DNA of 64,000 nt from Linnemannia hyalina (lineage: Eukaryota > Mortierellomycota > Mortierellomycetes > Mortierellales > Mortierellaceae), in assembly GCA_019671135.1 (NCBI GenBank), contig JAHRHY010000003.1, positions 3,100,001-3,164,000 on the forward strand, given 5' to 3'. Position 1 is the stretch's first letter; each line of letters starts with the position of its first letter. Shown here piece after piece: positions 45,304 to 56,792 of the stretch. The notes below the pieces were generated by a model. The model had not been told where the DNA came from. It saw only the letters and a program-made list of their open reading frames with translations, and did not search any database. The position numbers and the translations under genes are program-made.

Positions 45304-48300
45304 ATGATGAACAGAGACATGCTTAAGTTGCGGAAGGATCCCACCATCCCTCCCTCTGCCGCTGCAACCGTCAACACCTCCACCACAAACGCATTCCCTG
45401 TCTCACCGCGGCTAGGAGGCACCGGAGGAGACGGTAGAGGAAACCGTAGTGGGCGCCAACGCACCTCGCCAAAAGGGTCAGGTGCGGGAAGCAATGTCGC
45501 CTCTGTCCCTGCCAGCTCGAACGCCTCGGTATCTTCAGCACAACACACTGCAACCAACGGAGGGCCGACCGTTGGTTACAATACGTTAGGAAGTCCTGGA
45601 TACATTTCCGGACCCAACGGGCTAGGCATCGGCGCAGCCAGCGGAGGAGGGTCTTCACCTTTGGTGGCCGGAAACGGAAGTCATTCCCAGCAGGACGGCT
45701 CAGGGGCAAACGATGGTCAGAGTCCTCTGCAACCATCTATATCACCCATCAGCACCCCAAACACATACAAGTTTGACACCAATGGCGCACTCTGGGCTCT
45801 TTCAGCCTCTCCAGACTATTCATCGGTTGCCGTTGTCGGTCGTGATGGTAACGAATACATCGATTGTCTCAATGCTATTTGCTTTCGCTACGAAATGGAC
45901 GTACTTATTTACTCACACCGTTACCTTTCCACTATGTATAATAATAGTTCTCAAAATTCTGAATGTCACCGAGTGGGGCGCCGAGGAAGCTATCAACTTG
46001 AAGGCTGTTGGTGTCAGGAACAACTTTGCAGGAAGCATGGACGTCAAATGGGGTCCAACCACAGGTAGAGACATCATGAACGGCAGACATAATGAAGGTA
46101 CATCCTTGTACCAAATTTACACACGGGACTGAGCAGATCACTTTGTACCTGACCTTTGCGACCCTCTAGGACGAGATGCAAAGATTGCCACGATTGGCAC
46201 CAACGGACCCATCGTCATCTGGGATATCGGAACGCACAACAAGATCGGTAGGATTGATGTCAATTTTTGTCTGCATCTTCGCAAAATGCTAATAATGACA
46301 CATTTAGCACGAGTGTACTCACCGTGGTTCTCACGTTTGATCTTCTAGGCCGGACTATCAAGGAACATACCCGCTCTGTCAACAGGATCTGTTTTTCGCC
46401 GCAAGAACCCAACTTGCTTCTTAGTGCATCATCTGATTCTACCATCAGGCTTTGGGTGAGTGATAATGCTTTAAGTAGTAGTCGGTAAGGTAGACATGTT
46501 CATACATACTAACAGACACATTGTCTTGACCATTCTGCAGGATTTGCGAGCTGGCAATAAGCCAGGTACAGTCATGGACGCGAAGGAAGTTGTTCGAGAA
46601 GTTCAATTCAACCCAACGTCTATGAACGATATTGTGGCAGGATATGAGAGTGGAAACATTCAGGTAAGGCTCAAGAACATGTCGTACCATGTCGCACATA
46701 TTGGTTGTCTCTTGCCTCAGGACTCATGATTCTCCTATCTCATATTGAACGTGACATTTAGCGCTGGGATCTCCGGAACCCTCTTACTGGCGAGAAAAAG
46801 TTTATGGCCCACATAGGATTCGTCACGTCTCTAGATTACCACCCGAGCGGGAGATTTTTGGCGAGCGGTGGACGCGACAAGACCATCAAGGTGAGTGTTT
46901 CGCAGCGTCTATTATATCGTTTACGATACACTTGGAGTAGGAATAGTGGCAGTAATGAACTGAACAAACACGTTTTTGTCAACTATAGGTCTGGGACATG
47001 GAGGATGAGAAGAGGCGGGAGATTCACACCATTCCTACAATCCAGTATACATCAAAAATTCAATGGCGACCCAACAGGCCGTATCAACTTGCGGCAAGTT
47101 TCAAGGACGAGTCGACTGTGCAAGTGTTTGATGTGCGGCGCCCCTATGTACCGCTTCACATTCTATCTCAGCACGACAAGGACGTGACGTCTATTCTCTG
47201 GAAGGACAGCGATGTTCTTTGGACTGTCTCCAAAGACAAAACTTTTGCCTCGACTCTTGTCAAGGGAAAAACGATATCGGCGGACCTGCTGCCGGGCGGA
47301 AAAGCAGCAATGAACTGCTATGGTCAGCTGGCATTCACGGTCTCGACAAAGGCTGGACCTGATTCGTTTGAGCGAGATCTTGTTCCCAAGCCTGGTCGAC
47401 CCATCGCAAAGGCGGTAGCACTTGACGGCAGTTCAGAGGTAATTACATATCGCTTGTCGCTTCCTTTTGGTAGCACAATGGTCAAAAGACAAAGCCTGTC
47501 GAACAAGTATGAGATGAAACTGACATTTGTCATTCCTACCATTAGCCGATGGTGTATAGGACTAGGCAGACGGGAGGAGTGTTCGACTGCGAGCTTTTCA
47601 ACCACGAGGCATTTATCTACTGTGCTCAAAACTATTCCATGGAAGGGGGAAACATCCGCGAGGTGTGCGAACATAATTCGAACGTCGCATGGCAAGCCAA
47701 CAAATACCGCGATTCTCAAGCATGGACCGCCCTGAAGCTGTTTTTCAGCGAGATGGCAGACCCTGCCATCGTTCTATCTCAAGGTGCGCTTTCACCTGTT
47801 GACTTGCATTTATTTCCCTTTACCGTCTGTGTAGCTATTGATCATTTGCTTTATTCATTATTCATGCTCACCTTCTTTTCTTCCTCCGACGTCATTCTTG
47901 TAGTGGACGCTGTTGCATCTGAGGCTACGGTATGGAGCAACACACTCGGTCGAGTTGCCTCGAATGATATATTCAATGCATGCGAATAGTTGCTAACTTT
48001 CATTTATTTTTTCCAATTTTACCATAGACAACGACTGCTACAAAGGAGGAGGAACAGCAGGATGATGATGACGACATTGATACACTGGAGACGAGGGCGA
48101 CCAAGCCTGTCGTGCCGAGTCTTTTCGCGATCAAAGTCTCGGATGCTCCTGTCAAACGGAATTGGTCGCACGACGATACCATTCGCAACATGCTAGAGTT
48201 TTACGCCGAGCAAGGAGAAGTGCAGATGTGCGTCACGATATTGTTGGTTCTGGCGGACGAGGAGGATTTGCCAGAATTTAAGCTGTCAGAACAGTGGTTT

Positions 48301-48909
48301 GGCTCGTATATCGATCTGTTGTCGAGGTTTAAGCTGTGGAGCATTGCGACGGCAGTCTCGCAAGCGTGCAAAGATGTCAGGATCCACACTATGAACCAGG
48401 ACTCAACCACGATCCACACGTCATGCTCGAGTTGTATGAAACCTATCTTGACTCGAGCGCCAAGTTCGTCAGGCTTTTGGGCATGCGATCGTTGCCGCAA
48501 GGTCCTGAGCTCGTGTTCGGTCTGCCACAAGACTGTGCGGGGCATCTTTACCTGGTGCACACAGTGCTCTCATGGGTTCCATCTGCAGCATGCACAGGAG
48601 TGGTTCTCTCAGTCAGCAGAGTGCCCTACTGGATGCGGTCATCAGTGTTTTCCCGAGATGCTCAAGATTCAGCGAGAACAAGAGGAACAGATGTCGCTTC
48701 GACAGGAAACACCCGATAACGAGCATGACCCGTCTCACCCACATGCGTCTCTTCAACACCATAGTCACCATCTTCGGCCTCGCTCAGTTCATTCCCATCC
48801 TCAGCAGGAGCTGGCCTCCAACCCAGGACATTCTACCCTTCGAGCGGCTGATTCTAGTGATGCCAAAGCATCTTCGTCTTTATCCTACTTGCCCTATAAT
48901 GTTGTATAA
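45304..48909 (+). CDS. SEA2: GATOR2/SEACAT subunit WDR24 (Sea2)
   Basis: Ten exons encode 897 aa: 45304..45847, 45948..46064, 46170..46247, 46349..46455, 46541..46663, 46762..46890, 46989..47438, 47546..47783, 47904..47929, 48028..48909. After a disordered G/S-rich N-terminus comes a WD40 propeller (KIATIGTNGPIVIWDIGTHN, SASSDSTIRLWDLR, SGGRDKTIKVWDME). A helical segment follows (DDTIRNMLEFYAEQGEVQMC) and then a C-terminal RING/zinc region (CSSCMKPI, WACDRCRKVLSSCSVCHK, WCTQCSHGFHLQHAQEWF). Architecture and motif order match WDR24/Sea2, a vacuolar-membrane subunit of the complex that relieves GATOR1 inhibition of TORC1 under amino-acid sufficiency. Exon 9 is 26 nt. I chose the first of two adjacent ATGs. 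A CU microsatellite starts about 110 nt after the stop. Confidence 0.93.
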
Positions 48910-49017
48910 TCGTACGAATAAAATGCACGTTTGCCAACTTCTCGTTGATTGCCAATGATAGGATGCTCAGTCCGGAGGTTTAATTTCGAGCGTGAGTATC
49001 TGGGGATGGGCCAGAGT

Positions 49018-49020
<3 letters not shown>

Positions 49021-49082
<62 letters not shown>

Positions 49083-49097
49083 CTCTCTCTCTCTCTT
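49021..49097. repeat. (CT)n microsatellite
   Basis: About 38 CT units interrupted by a few CG or TT steps, downstream of the WDR24 stop codon and in the sense orientation of that transcript. Confidence 0.95.
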
Positions 49098-49226
49098 ACT
49101 CATTCAGAATTTGACTCCTCCTTTCCTTTCTCATTCCACGCGTCCACTCGACCGGCAACTAGTCCTCCTGCTTTCATTCGTCTCCGACACGCCATCAATT
49201 TTTACTCAAGCGAATGTGAGTCTCAT

Positions 49227-49376
49227 TCACTCTTTTAGCTTGGAGAGGCGTGTTCTGGGGTTGTTCAGCCCCGTCTTGTCGTGATGGATGCCGGTGTCAT
49301 GCATAAAGACACGGCAGAGGATGAGCTTGTTTGCAACAATATCGTCAAAGTCAGGATCATCATTGATACTGTACAT
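49227..49376 (-). CDS. short open frame of unknown nature
   Basis: A 49-aa frame (MYSINDDPDFDDIVANKLIL at its start) with balanced, protein-like composition in otherwise simple sequence. It could be the last exon or remnant of a decayed gene. No family is recognised and no supporting splice chain was found. Confidence 0.2.
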   Translation of the reverse strand: MYSINDDPDFDDIVANKLILCRVFMHDTGIHHDKTGLNNPRTRLSKLKE

Positions 49377-49740
49377 GTTAGTGTAATGGATTTGTACAGC
49401 GTACCTTTTATACGTTATCGTTTTTGACGACCAAGGTCGGCTATTTGTTGTATATCATACAAACATTGTTTTTTTGTTAGACAGACTTCAAGATAAAGTG
49501 CTGGATAAAAATGTCTGGCGCTCTCCCCCTGTTACTACTACACCTTTCCTTCTCGTCTCTAACACTCTCTTGTCCTTCCTCTCGCCCTTGTCTCCCTCTA
49601 TTTCCCTGTTCAAACCCTCTTGCTCTGCTGCTATTACACACGCTGAACGTTTAGTAAAGGAGGGTGTGGGATGCTGCACTGCCAGCCAATATGTTGCACC
49701 TGGCTGTACATAGATCTGATTCATAATCCGGTTTATTACA

Positions 49741-51367
49741 CTACTCATCATCGCCGTCATCGAAACTTGCCCTCTTATTCTTCTTGGAAGGCGTGAGCAA
49801 AACATAGGGCGCTAGTTCGGCTTGCCTTTGTGGCGGTGTTGTAGGGAGCGGATGGCGTGGATTGGTGTTGAGGACATCGGCGACCTCCGCTGCAAACCTT
49901 CTAGTGTGCTCCTATTCAATTGAATTGATGTTCACAAGTGTAGGATTAGAACGGTACTTCATTTAATTGCGCCTTCAATTTTAATGCTTACGACAAAGGC
50001 AAGGAGCACGTGCAACGAGTCTGATCTGAGAAACTGCTTGAATTGAGAAGTATGGGCAGGGAGTCAAATACTTTGGGGTATTGCACGGCCGGCTCCCAAA
50101 ACATCGCCATATCTTTTCGTAAAGTGTAGAGATCAATCGAAAGCCCTCTTCCTTCAGCGATCATAGGGAATATCTTCGTGGTATCGACTCCTTGCTCCTC
50201 CAGGTCCAGCAGTATCGCTGCATTAAGTCGACCAGCTTTTCATTGTTGCTGTTCACATGAGTCATCTGTCGCCGTGCTGGCTTTGAATTCGTAAATACTG
50301 ACTTCGCCCTCCCAGTGGAAATCCGCGTAGATCCTGACTGACAAACCCGCCTTTCTGCCGCCTACATGTTTGGTGGTAGCTCCAAATGCTTCTTCGATAA
50401 GAAGTCGAGCATTTCTCGTTGCTGGTGATGTAAGCTCCCCACTAGTGGCAACAGAAAACACGGTTAAAATCACTGCTTTCCGTCCTTTTATCATGTGGTT
50501 ATGTTATCAACCACGACAGGTACTTACGGTATGACACGGACTGCTTGTCCGCCAAATAACATGCCAATTACGAAAGACCAGACCGATACATATACGTGTT
50601 CCGGAGTTCCCAACAACAAAATCCTTAGTATTTCTCCTTGAACTTTTAAGTTCGGGTAGGCTAGCCTTCAACAATTCATTCCTCACATAAACATACATCT
50701 CCTTGGATTTGGAGACGCGAATGTCTCGGGAACCTCCAGCAGTTGAGCAGGCTTCCCTTGCGCCTAAATAAAGTTTCGTGCAGAACTAAGTTTTAGTCGA
50801 CGTGTTTTGGTTAATTTAGTTCATATACATACTGGAAAACATGTCATAAAAATCGCTAGACTGAGCCTAACCATTACAAAGACCAGCCGTGCCCTCCGCC
50901 CTTTTTTCATTATCGGACTCATCCAACTGTTCCTGATCTTGCGAGCCACCTAACTGCGTTCCGATGATGCGCTCGCTCTTGGAGATGACGCCAACCGCAG
51001 TCCTCTTTGCCGACATCGAAAGCTGGGACAATATTGTTCTGGATGCCCAGTACTCCTTGCCGTCATTACGTCGCCAAATCTCGTACTCGCTACTTGTTGC
51101 TGATCGTACTCGTAGCGGTAATGCGCTTGTGGAAAGGAGATCCGTGAATGCATCATGCGCATCTTTCTCGAGCTAATATCCACACGCACTCACAAAGTTG
51201 GTAAAGCTGAGTCGTTCCCTGTTCGTAGTTCTGCCATTGAGCCACTCAAGAGGAGACAAGCAATCTGCAACGCCTGTCGACGGAGAAGCATCAGCTTCAA
51301 GAGCATCCTGACTACCACTGTTATAATTATTGATATTGTTCTTGTTGTCCGCTTTCTTGGAGTCCAT
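49741..51367 (-). pseudogene. broken multi-exon gene with C-terminal PD-(D/E)XK-like motif
   Basis: Reads as one decayed gene from ATG 51367 to stop 49741. Block 1 (from MDSKKADNKNN) is stopped by an in-frame TAG at 51173-51175, yet the same frame continues as LEKDAHDAFTDLL, ISKSERIIG and GGSQDQEQLDESDNEKRAE. A GT-AG intron (50877..50766) leads to SKEMYVYVRNELLKASLPEL, then a 1-nt frame change into VYVSVWSFVIGMLFGGQAV, then a further intron. The next block holds GELTSPATRNARLLIEE and WEGEVSIYEFKAS. Near 50220 another frame change precedes LEEQGVDTTKIFPMIAEGR. The end is VLLTPSKKNKRASFDDGDDE. The E-x-K in a strand after an acidic position resembles PD-(D/E)XK nucleases; that assignment is tentative. 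At least three lesions. Confidence 0.55.
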
Positions 51368-51376
51368 TCTGGCTAT

Positions 51377-52083
51377 CTTTTTGATCCGAACACAGAAAAA
51401 GCGTTTGGCGAAGTACTACGAATGCTCCAATTGGCTCCTAGATTTAATAACGGAAAGTAGAAAAACACAAGTTGAACAAACGACAAAAGGATTGCTGCCA
51501 ATTACACAAACCCAATGAATGAATGGACAAAGCAAAGTGGTGGAACTAGGATCTTCAACCACATAATGAACATGCACGCGCTCCTCTAACCGCCTCCCTG
51601 CCGCGTACTAAACAGGATGCGCTGAGAAAGAGGGAGCAAAAAGAGAAAGAGGGAGAATACAAGAGAAAGAGGGAGCAAACAAGAGAGAGAAGGACCAAAC
51701 AAGAGAAAGGAGTAAACAATGAAGAAAGAAGTGTCATAGCACGTTTTCAAACAAAAAAGAACGTTATCAAAAATGATTAAAATGACAATGGGCGCGATAA
51801 TTCATCTATTGAGCCCTATGAGAACATATCCTCTATTGCTTGGGAAGTTTTCTTCCAAGATCAGATAATTTTGCATAAATCTTTTTACTCACTTCGGTGA
51901 CGTAATTATGGCGCCCGCCTGGCGCCCATTGTCCTGCAGGCGGCAAACGGACACGCATGGAAAAAGGGCAAGGCAAATTGTCTTTATTTCCTGAATAAGA
52001 AGGAAATAATGAATAATATCTCGTTACTGTATTTTACGACCGCATTTGCTACGAATGATTTAGACTTTAGTGGGTTGTCCAAC
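51377..52083. other. intergenic, GA-rich block
   Basis: Contains a degenerate repeat of AAGAGAAAGAGGGAG-type units at 51625-51735 and AT-rich sequence after. No gene is visible. Confidence 0.4.
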
Positions 52084-52412
52084 CGACTCGCCCACCGTTG
52101 CACAATCACCAATCATTCGCCGACCGTCTGACCATCGCGTCCATCAATCACCATTACCAATCACTCGCCGACCGTCGCGTCCATCACTCACTCACTCATC
52201 GACCGTCCGACCTTCGCGTCCATCACTCACTCACTCACGGACCGTCTGATCGTCGCATCCATCCATCACTCACTCACCAACCGTCCGACCGTCGCGTCCA
52301 TCACCAGTCACTCGCCGACCGTCCATTACTCGCCGACCATCCATTACTCGCCGACCATCCATCACTCGCCGACTGTCCATCACTCGCCGATCATCACCGA
52401 CTGTCCCATCTC
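52084..52412. repeat. degenerate minisatellite, CGCCGACCGTCCATCACTC family
   Basis: The first two thirds consist of longer, diverged units around CGACCGTC and GCGTCCATCACTCACTCA. The last part is a clean 18-bp tandem (ACTCGCCGACCATCCATT, about five copies, 52312-52395). It shares the CGCCGACCGTC and CATCACTC words with the repeat at 54295-54800. Confidence 0.85.
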
Positions 52413-52432
52413 GTCCCATCAGCTCGCAGAGG

Positions 52433-53914
52433 ATGGCGCGATCACCAAAGGTCATAGATTGCAGTGCTTGTTCAGCAGGCTTTTTAACAAAGAGACAACT
52501 GAACCTGCATAAAACTGATAATCATGAACCAACCTTTGAAGGAATCTTTACCAATGCATAAGGCGCTGTGGAACCCTGTACTCTGCGTCGTGTGGAAGGC
52601 GTTTTCAGGTGCCCACGTTGTCAACAATCGTTCGGAACTCAATCTGGTATCCGAAAACATCTCAAGAGAGGGAATTGCAAGATTGTGGATGGTTGCAGTG
52701 TGGTGAATGTGGATGTTGACTCGGAAGGAGGCGAAGTCGAAGAGGGCGGTACTTCCAATGACGGTGAATTCTACGAACCTCCAACAAAGAAGACAAAGCT
52801 GCTGGACGCCGAGCTTGCTGCTGCAAAACAAGAGGTTGTAAAGAGTACCACTAAAATTCTTCCGCTTGAGATAGTGAAGTTCGCAACCACGGCCATGGAT
52901 ATTGCACCATTTTTGATCAGCGAGGATAATGCTGTCGCAAGCACAAGCACAGGGTTTACTGTCTTTCTAGAGAGAAACTGCGTGTCACTTCTGACTTCAA
53001 GATTACAGCCGGGGTTCAGCATTACCCAGATCGACTTGAATGACAGCAGCCAACACCTTTCACCCGAAGATGGCTATGAAGAGATGGGGAGTGATCATCT
53101 GACAGCAGTTGAGTCTGGTGGAGCAACAGGGCTCGAGCGACTCTCCGGGGCCTACATCGTCACAGGGTCAAAAATCGCAAGGATCTTGTGCCTGGAGGTC
53201 TACCAACGAGATGTGACCGCTGACCCACATGCCGAATCCATGACGGCTCTACCATCAAGCATACCTACAAGGTCGCGCTGCACGCAGTACAATGGACGCC
53301 TCAAACTGGTCATCTTAGTGGACAACTTCAGGAACAAACGACTTGTAATTGGCGTTAGAGACAACAATTACCTCGTCACAGCATTGGAATGGGAGAAATC
53401 AGCTGAAATTGGTCCTTCTCGATGCGCCGAGTTTCCGATCAACGACTCAAGCAGGATTTTCGTGTCGACAAAAAGAGTTGGCTCCTCACTTGTAGATAGT
53501 GTGTTGGGATTGGCACAGGTGCGAAGCCACTTCGGCCACCGTACCACGTACACCACTCGCAGAGGCGCCTTGGCGGGATATGCATCGATTCCGCAATTGC
53601 CCCTGACCGTCTTCACACTTTGGCTTTGGGGAGTCCCACTCTCGAAAGTTTTTCATTGCCTCTGGAGTCGATCAAGGGAGCATAAGCAAGGAATTTTTTT
53701 TCACTTGAGCGATGTTGATAATCCGGACCCCAAGGACCAGGGACCTGGAGCTATGGCCTGTCGTAGCTTGCGGAGGCTCTTTCACGGGAACGATAGATTG
53801 GACATCTCTTCCAGTGAGGATGCCGAGAAGCATCTTACTAGCCTTGCTGGGAGCTTCTCTTCTCTTATCTCAAATAGGAACCGCGCGATGGCGTCAAGAA
53901 TTATGTCGGAGTAA
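52433..53914 (+). pseudogene. two-zinc-finger protein gene with an early in-frame stop
   Basis: From ATG 52433 a first C2H2 finger is read (CSACSAGFLTKRQLNLHKTD), then TAA at 52559-52561. The same frame continues without a stop for about 450 codons, beginning with a second finger (CPRCQQSFGTQSGIRKH). This continuation has no ATG near its beginning. No GT-AG intron was found that removes the stop, so a nonsense mutation is the simplest reading; translation from an internal start is the alternative. The body is acidic, then NLS-like (TKKTKLL), then a folded-looking region (YNGRLKLVILVDNFRNKRLV). A possible 5' splice site (GTAAGA) overlaps the final codons, so more exons may have existed. Family not recognised; a host-domesticated or transposon DNA-binding protein is possible. 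Confidence 0.5.
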
Positions 53915-54294
53915 GATGTTTCTCTATCTATCTCTCTCTTTTTCAACTGCCAAAATCACATCCTTTTTTTCATGCGGCACAAAGATGCTTTTCCATCTCT
54001 CGCCCTGTCTCTGTCTTTCTCAGCAATGATTGTTTTCAACTTCGAGTTGAAAGCAACACCCTTGCAAGATACTTTGACGTGGATTCTTTTCTTTTCTCTT
54101 TTTTTTTAGAAAATAAAAGGGTACTGCGAGTTGAAAGAAACACCTTTTGCATCATTAATGGCCATAAATTCGAAGGTCGCACATCGCATTTGTACAGCAG
54201 GGGGGCTTTTTTTGTATTATGCCCTTCACCGAACAGAAATTGGAACTAATCCCGTGTTTTGTCGCAGCGAGTGACGTGCACTGTATCTGTTCCA
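53915..54294. other. short spacer with a small direct repeat
   Basis: The motif GAGTTGAAAG(C/A)AACACC occurs twice in direct orientation, near 54046 and 54128, separated by T-rich sequence. No gene is seen. Confidence 0.4.
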
Positions 54295-54800
54295 TCACTT
54301 TCGCGAACCATTCCATCACTCCCGCCGACCGTCCCATCACTTTCGCCGACCGTCCCATCACTCTCGCCGACCGTCCCATCACTTTCGCCGACCGTCCCAT
54401 CACTCTCGCCGACCGTCCCATCACTTTCGCCGACCGTCCCATCACTCTCGCCGACCGTCCCATCACTTTCACCGACCGTCCCATCACTTTCGCCGACCGT
54501 CCCATCACTTTCGCCGACCGTCCCATCACTTTCGCCAACCATTCCATCACTCTCGCCGACCGTCCCATCACTTTCGCCGACCATTCCATCACTCTCGCCG
54601 ACCGTCCCATCACTTTCGCCGACCGTCCCATCACTTTCACCGACCGTCCCATCACTCTCGCCGACCGTCCCATCACTTTCACCGACCGTCCCATCACTCT
54701 CGCCGACCGTCCCATCACTTTCACCGACCGTTCCATCACTCTCGCCGACCGTCCCATCACTCTCGCCGACCGTCCCATCACTCATACCGACCGTCCATCA
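54295..54800. repeat. 21-bp minisatellite, about 23 copies
   Basis: Tandem units of GTCCCATCACTTTCGCCGACC, with a recurrent variant having CTCTCG in place of TTTCG; the two types partly alternate. Because 21 is a multiple of three, frames on both strands stay open (apparent proteins of 179 to 235 aa), but these are repeat artefacts. Confidence 0.95.
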
Positions 54801-54958
54801 CCAAGTTTTTTTTTGCGAAAAATAACTCAAGATACAAGAAAACTTGCCATGGCTCTCTTGATAGCATTATTAAGTACGTCATTTTTGTGCTGGTGGTTTT
54901 TTTTTCGCACGATCATTGTTCACTAACTCTCTTTCCCCACATTCATCGTACAGCTCCC

Positions 54959-56221
54959 AAATGGCTGACACACCTTCTCGCTCTAACTTCAATACCACTT
55001 TGCAGCTAGCAGTCACCCTACTGTCGCTGGTATCGTTTTTTGCATCCGTAGTGGTCGAGACCCCTCCTATCTCCAGGGCGCTCTCCAGCAACCCCAACAG
55101 CTACTTTCCACTGCGGCCGCCGCTCACTACTTGGACCGCACCTACCGCATTCCCACCTCCAGTGAATGGAGGCTCCGTATCCTCCCCGACTATAGAGATC
55201 AGGAGTTTAGACACTCTATGAGGATGGCGAAGGCCCAGTTCTTTACACTCGTAGATGTGATCAATGACCACCCAAGGTGTGCTCGGCGAGGCAACAAACC
55301 CCAGGAGGCTGTTGAAGAGCAGTTGAAAGTGTGCCTTTACAGCCTTGGAAGGCCAGCAGCGTCGATCCAAGACGTAGCCGAGAGGATGAACTAATCGGTA
55401 GGCGCAATATACGGGTACTTCTGGCGCTGCATTGATGTCCTTACCTCCTTATCTCCCAGGTTCGTCAAGTGGCCGGATGCAGCGAAACGCCAAGTCATCA
55501 AGCAGCACGTTCAGAACATGTTTGGTCTGCCCCAAGTGGTCGGTGCAGTTGACGGCTTGCAGCCTGTTTCCTTTCAACTATGCTCCCCATTTCGAACCAG
55601 AGGCATTCAATACTTACAACTGTCGTTACTGCGCGACATCCGTGGCAGTCTGCGACCATGAGCTTCGATTCACCTTTTTCGAGGCTGGCGATTTTGGCTA
55701 GAGACATGATGCAATAGGTTACAAGATGACTAACCTTGACAATCGCTGCAACATCTACTTCAATGGCGTCGAGTATATGTTGGCTGATAGCGCCTACTCG
55801 AATATTCTAACTTTGCATCACCCCTTTCTCAAGGAGGGAGGAGAGGAAGGCCCCTCTCACCGCAGCTCAGAAAGAATACAACTTTAGTCACAAGAGTGTG
55901 CATGCTGTGGTCAAACAAGCCTTTGGGCGTCTGAAGCCAAGGCGGAGGTTCCTACAGGCTATTTCCGTCGACGTCGATGACGGAGATAGCGTTGTTTGAG
56001 TGGGCAAAGTCATCACCACTTGTGTTGCTCTTCACAATTTCATTATCGATCACCTCGAAGATGTGCTACTCGAGAGACCTGTCAATACGTTTGAGCGAAA
56101 GTGGGCTCGGTGCTCTAGCGTGGAGCCTATTGTTGACCACAATGAGGACCATGACAGGCGAGAAGGGTCAGCTACGCGCGAGTGCATTGTCAATATTGTC
56201 CAGCGATTCAGACCATATTGA
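54959..56221 (+). pseudogene. dead PIF/Harbinger (HARBI1-like) transposase
   Basis: DDE_Tnp_4-type transposase in pieces. An N-terminal helical block (FRHSMRMAKAQFFTLVDVIN, then SLGRPAASIQDVAERMN) is cut by TAA at 55392. The frame continues SVGAIYGYFWRCIDVL. The first catalytic Asp lies in VVGAVDG, followed by a frameshift. The second is in YMLADSAYSN. The third block reads VHAVVKQAFGRLK, with Lys where the catalytic Glu is expected. The end has CVALHNFIIDHLEDVL. Harbinger transposases cut and paste DNA with 3-bp target duplications; this copy has several stops and frameshifts and a lost catalytic acid, so it cannot be active. Terminal inverted repeats were not identified. Confidence 0.75.
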
Positions 56222-56456
56222 TTGCCAATTAATGCAAATAAACAAAATATATTGATCTATGGCGATTTTTCACGTATACGGTACACGTAAATAGTTTTGT
56301 AAAACATCCAACTTTCTGTCAACAAACTATGTACCATGCGGGTTGGTGTATACGATCCGAATTTGTAAGAGGGATACAATACAAATAGGCACCAAGCAAG
56401 ATGCGATTTTTTAAAAACTAGTCTCTTATTTGCATTTCGCGGCAATGATTCAATAG

Positions 56457-56603
56457 AGTAAGAACAAGTTTTGGAGTATCATCGTCAAGAATTACTCTCC
56501 TCAATTTCAATGCGAAGGATGCGATCTGGTGATGGAGATGTACATTCAGGAGAGATCTATGCGAAAAACTATGGTACTATTCCGTTTGGAGAATGTGGTG
56601 ATA
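56457..56603. repeat. dispersed repeat copy 1 (empty site)
   Basis: About 147 bp beginning AGTAAGAACAAGTTTTGGA, repeated in direct orientation at 62856-63419, where it is split by a 411-bp insertion. Here the target TCGT (56482-56485) is followed directly by CAAGAATTACT, so this copy shows the pre-insertion state. Confidence 0.85.
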
Positions 56604-56667
56604 AATTTATATGTGTTTGAGAGCAATGCTAATTAATTGTCTTGGGCTCAATCCACTGCGCCCAAGG

Positions 56668-56757
56668 ATCAACTGATCGTGCCAAAGGTCGACTGATCGT
56701 GCCAAAGGTCGACTGATCGTGCCAAGGGTCGACCGATCATGGCAAGAGTCGACTTGT
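56668..56757. repeat. 20-bp tandem repeat
   Basis: About four copies of TCGTGCCAAAGGTCGACTGA, with the last ones diverged, next to the integrase remnant. Confidence 0.85.
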
Positions 56758-56792
56758 CATAGGGAACGACGCGGCAACCTCCCCTTCTAGGG

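Noticed and set aside
52098..52457. 119-aa frame rich in H, S, D, R
   Set aside because: Translation of the degenerate minisatellite at 52084-52412.
52084..54800. CRISPR-like arrays
   Set aside because: Units are contiguous with no unique spacers, and the genome is eukaryotic.
54155..54926. Four long overlapping frames (179-235 aa) on both strands
   Set aside because: They are translations of the 21-bp tandem repeat, whose period is a multiple of three; no unique protein sequence of note lies outside it.
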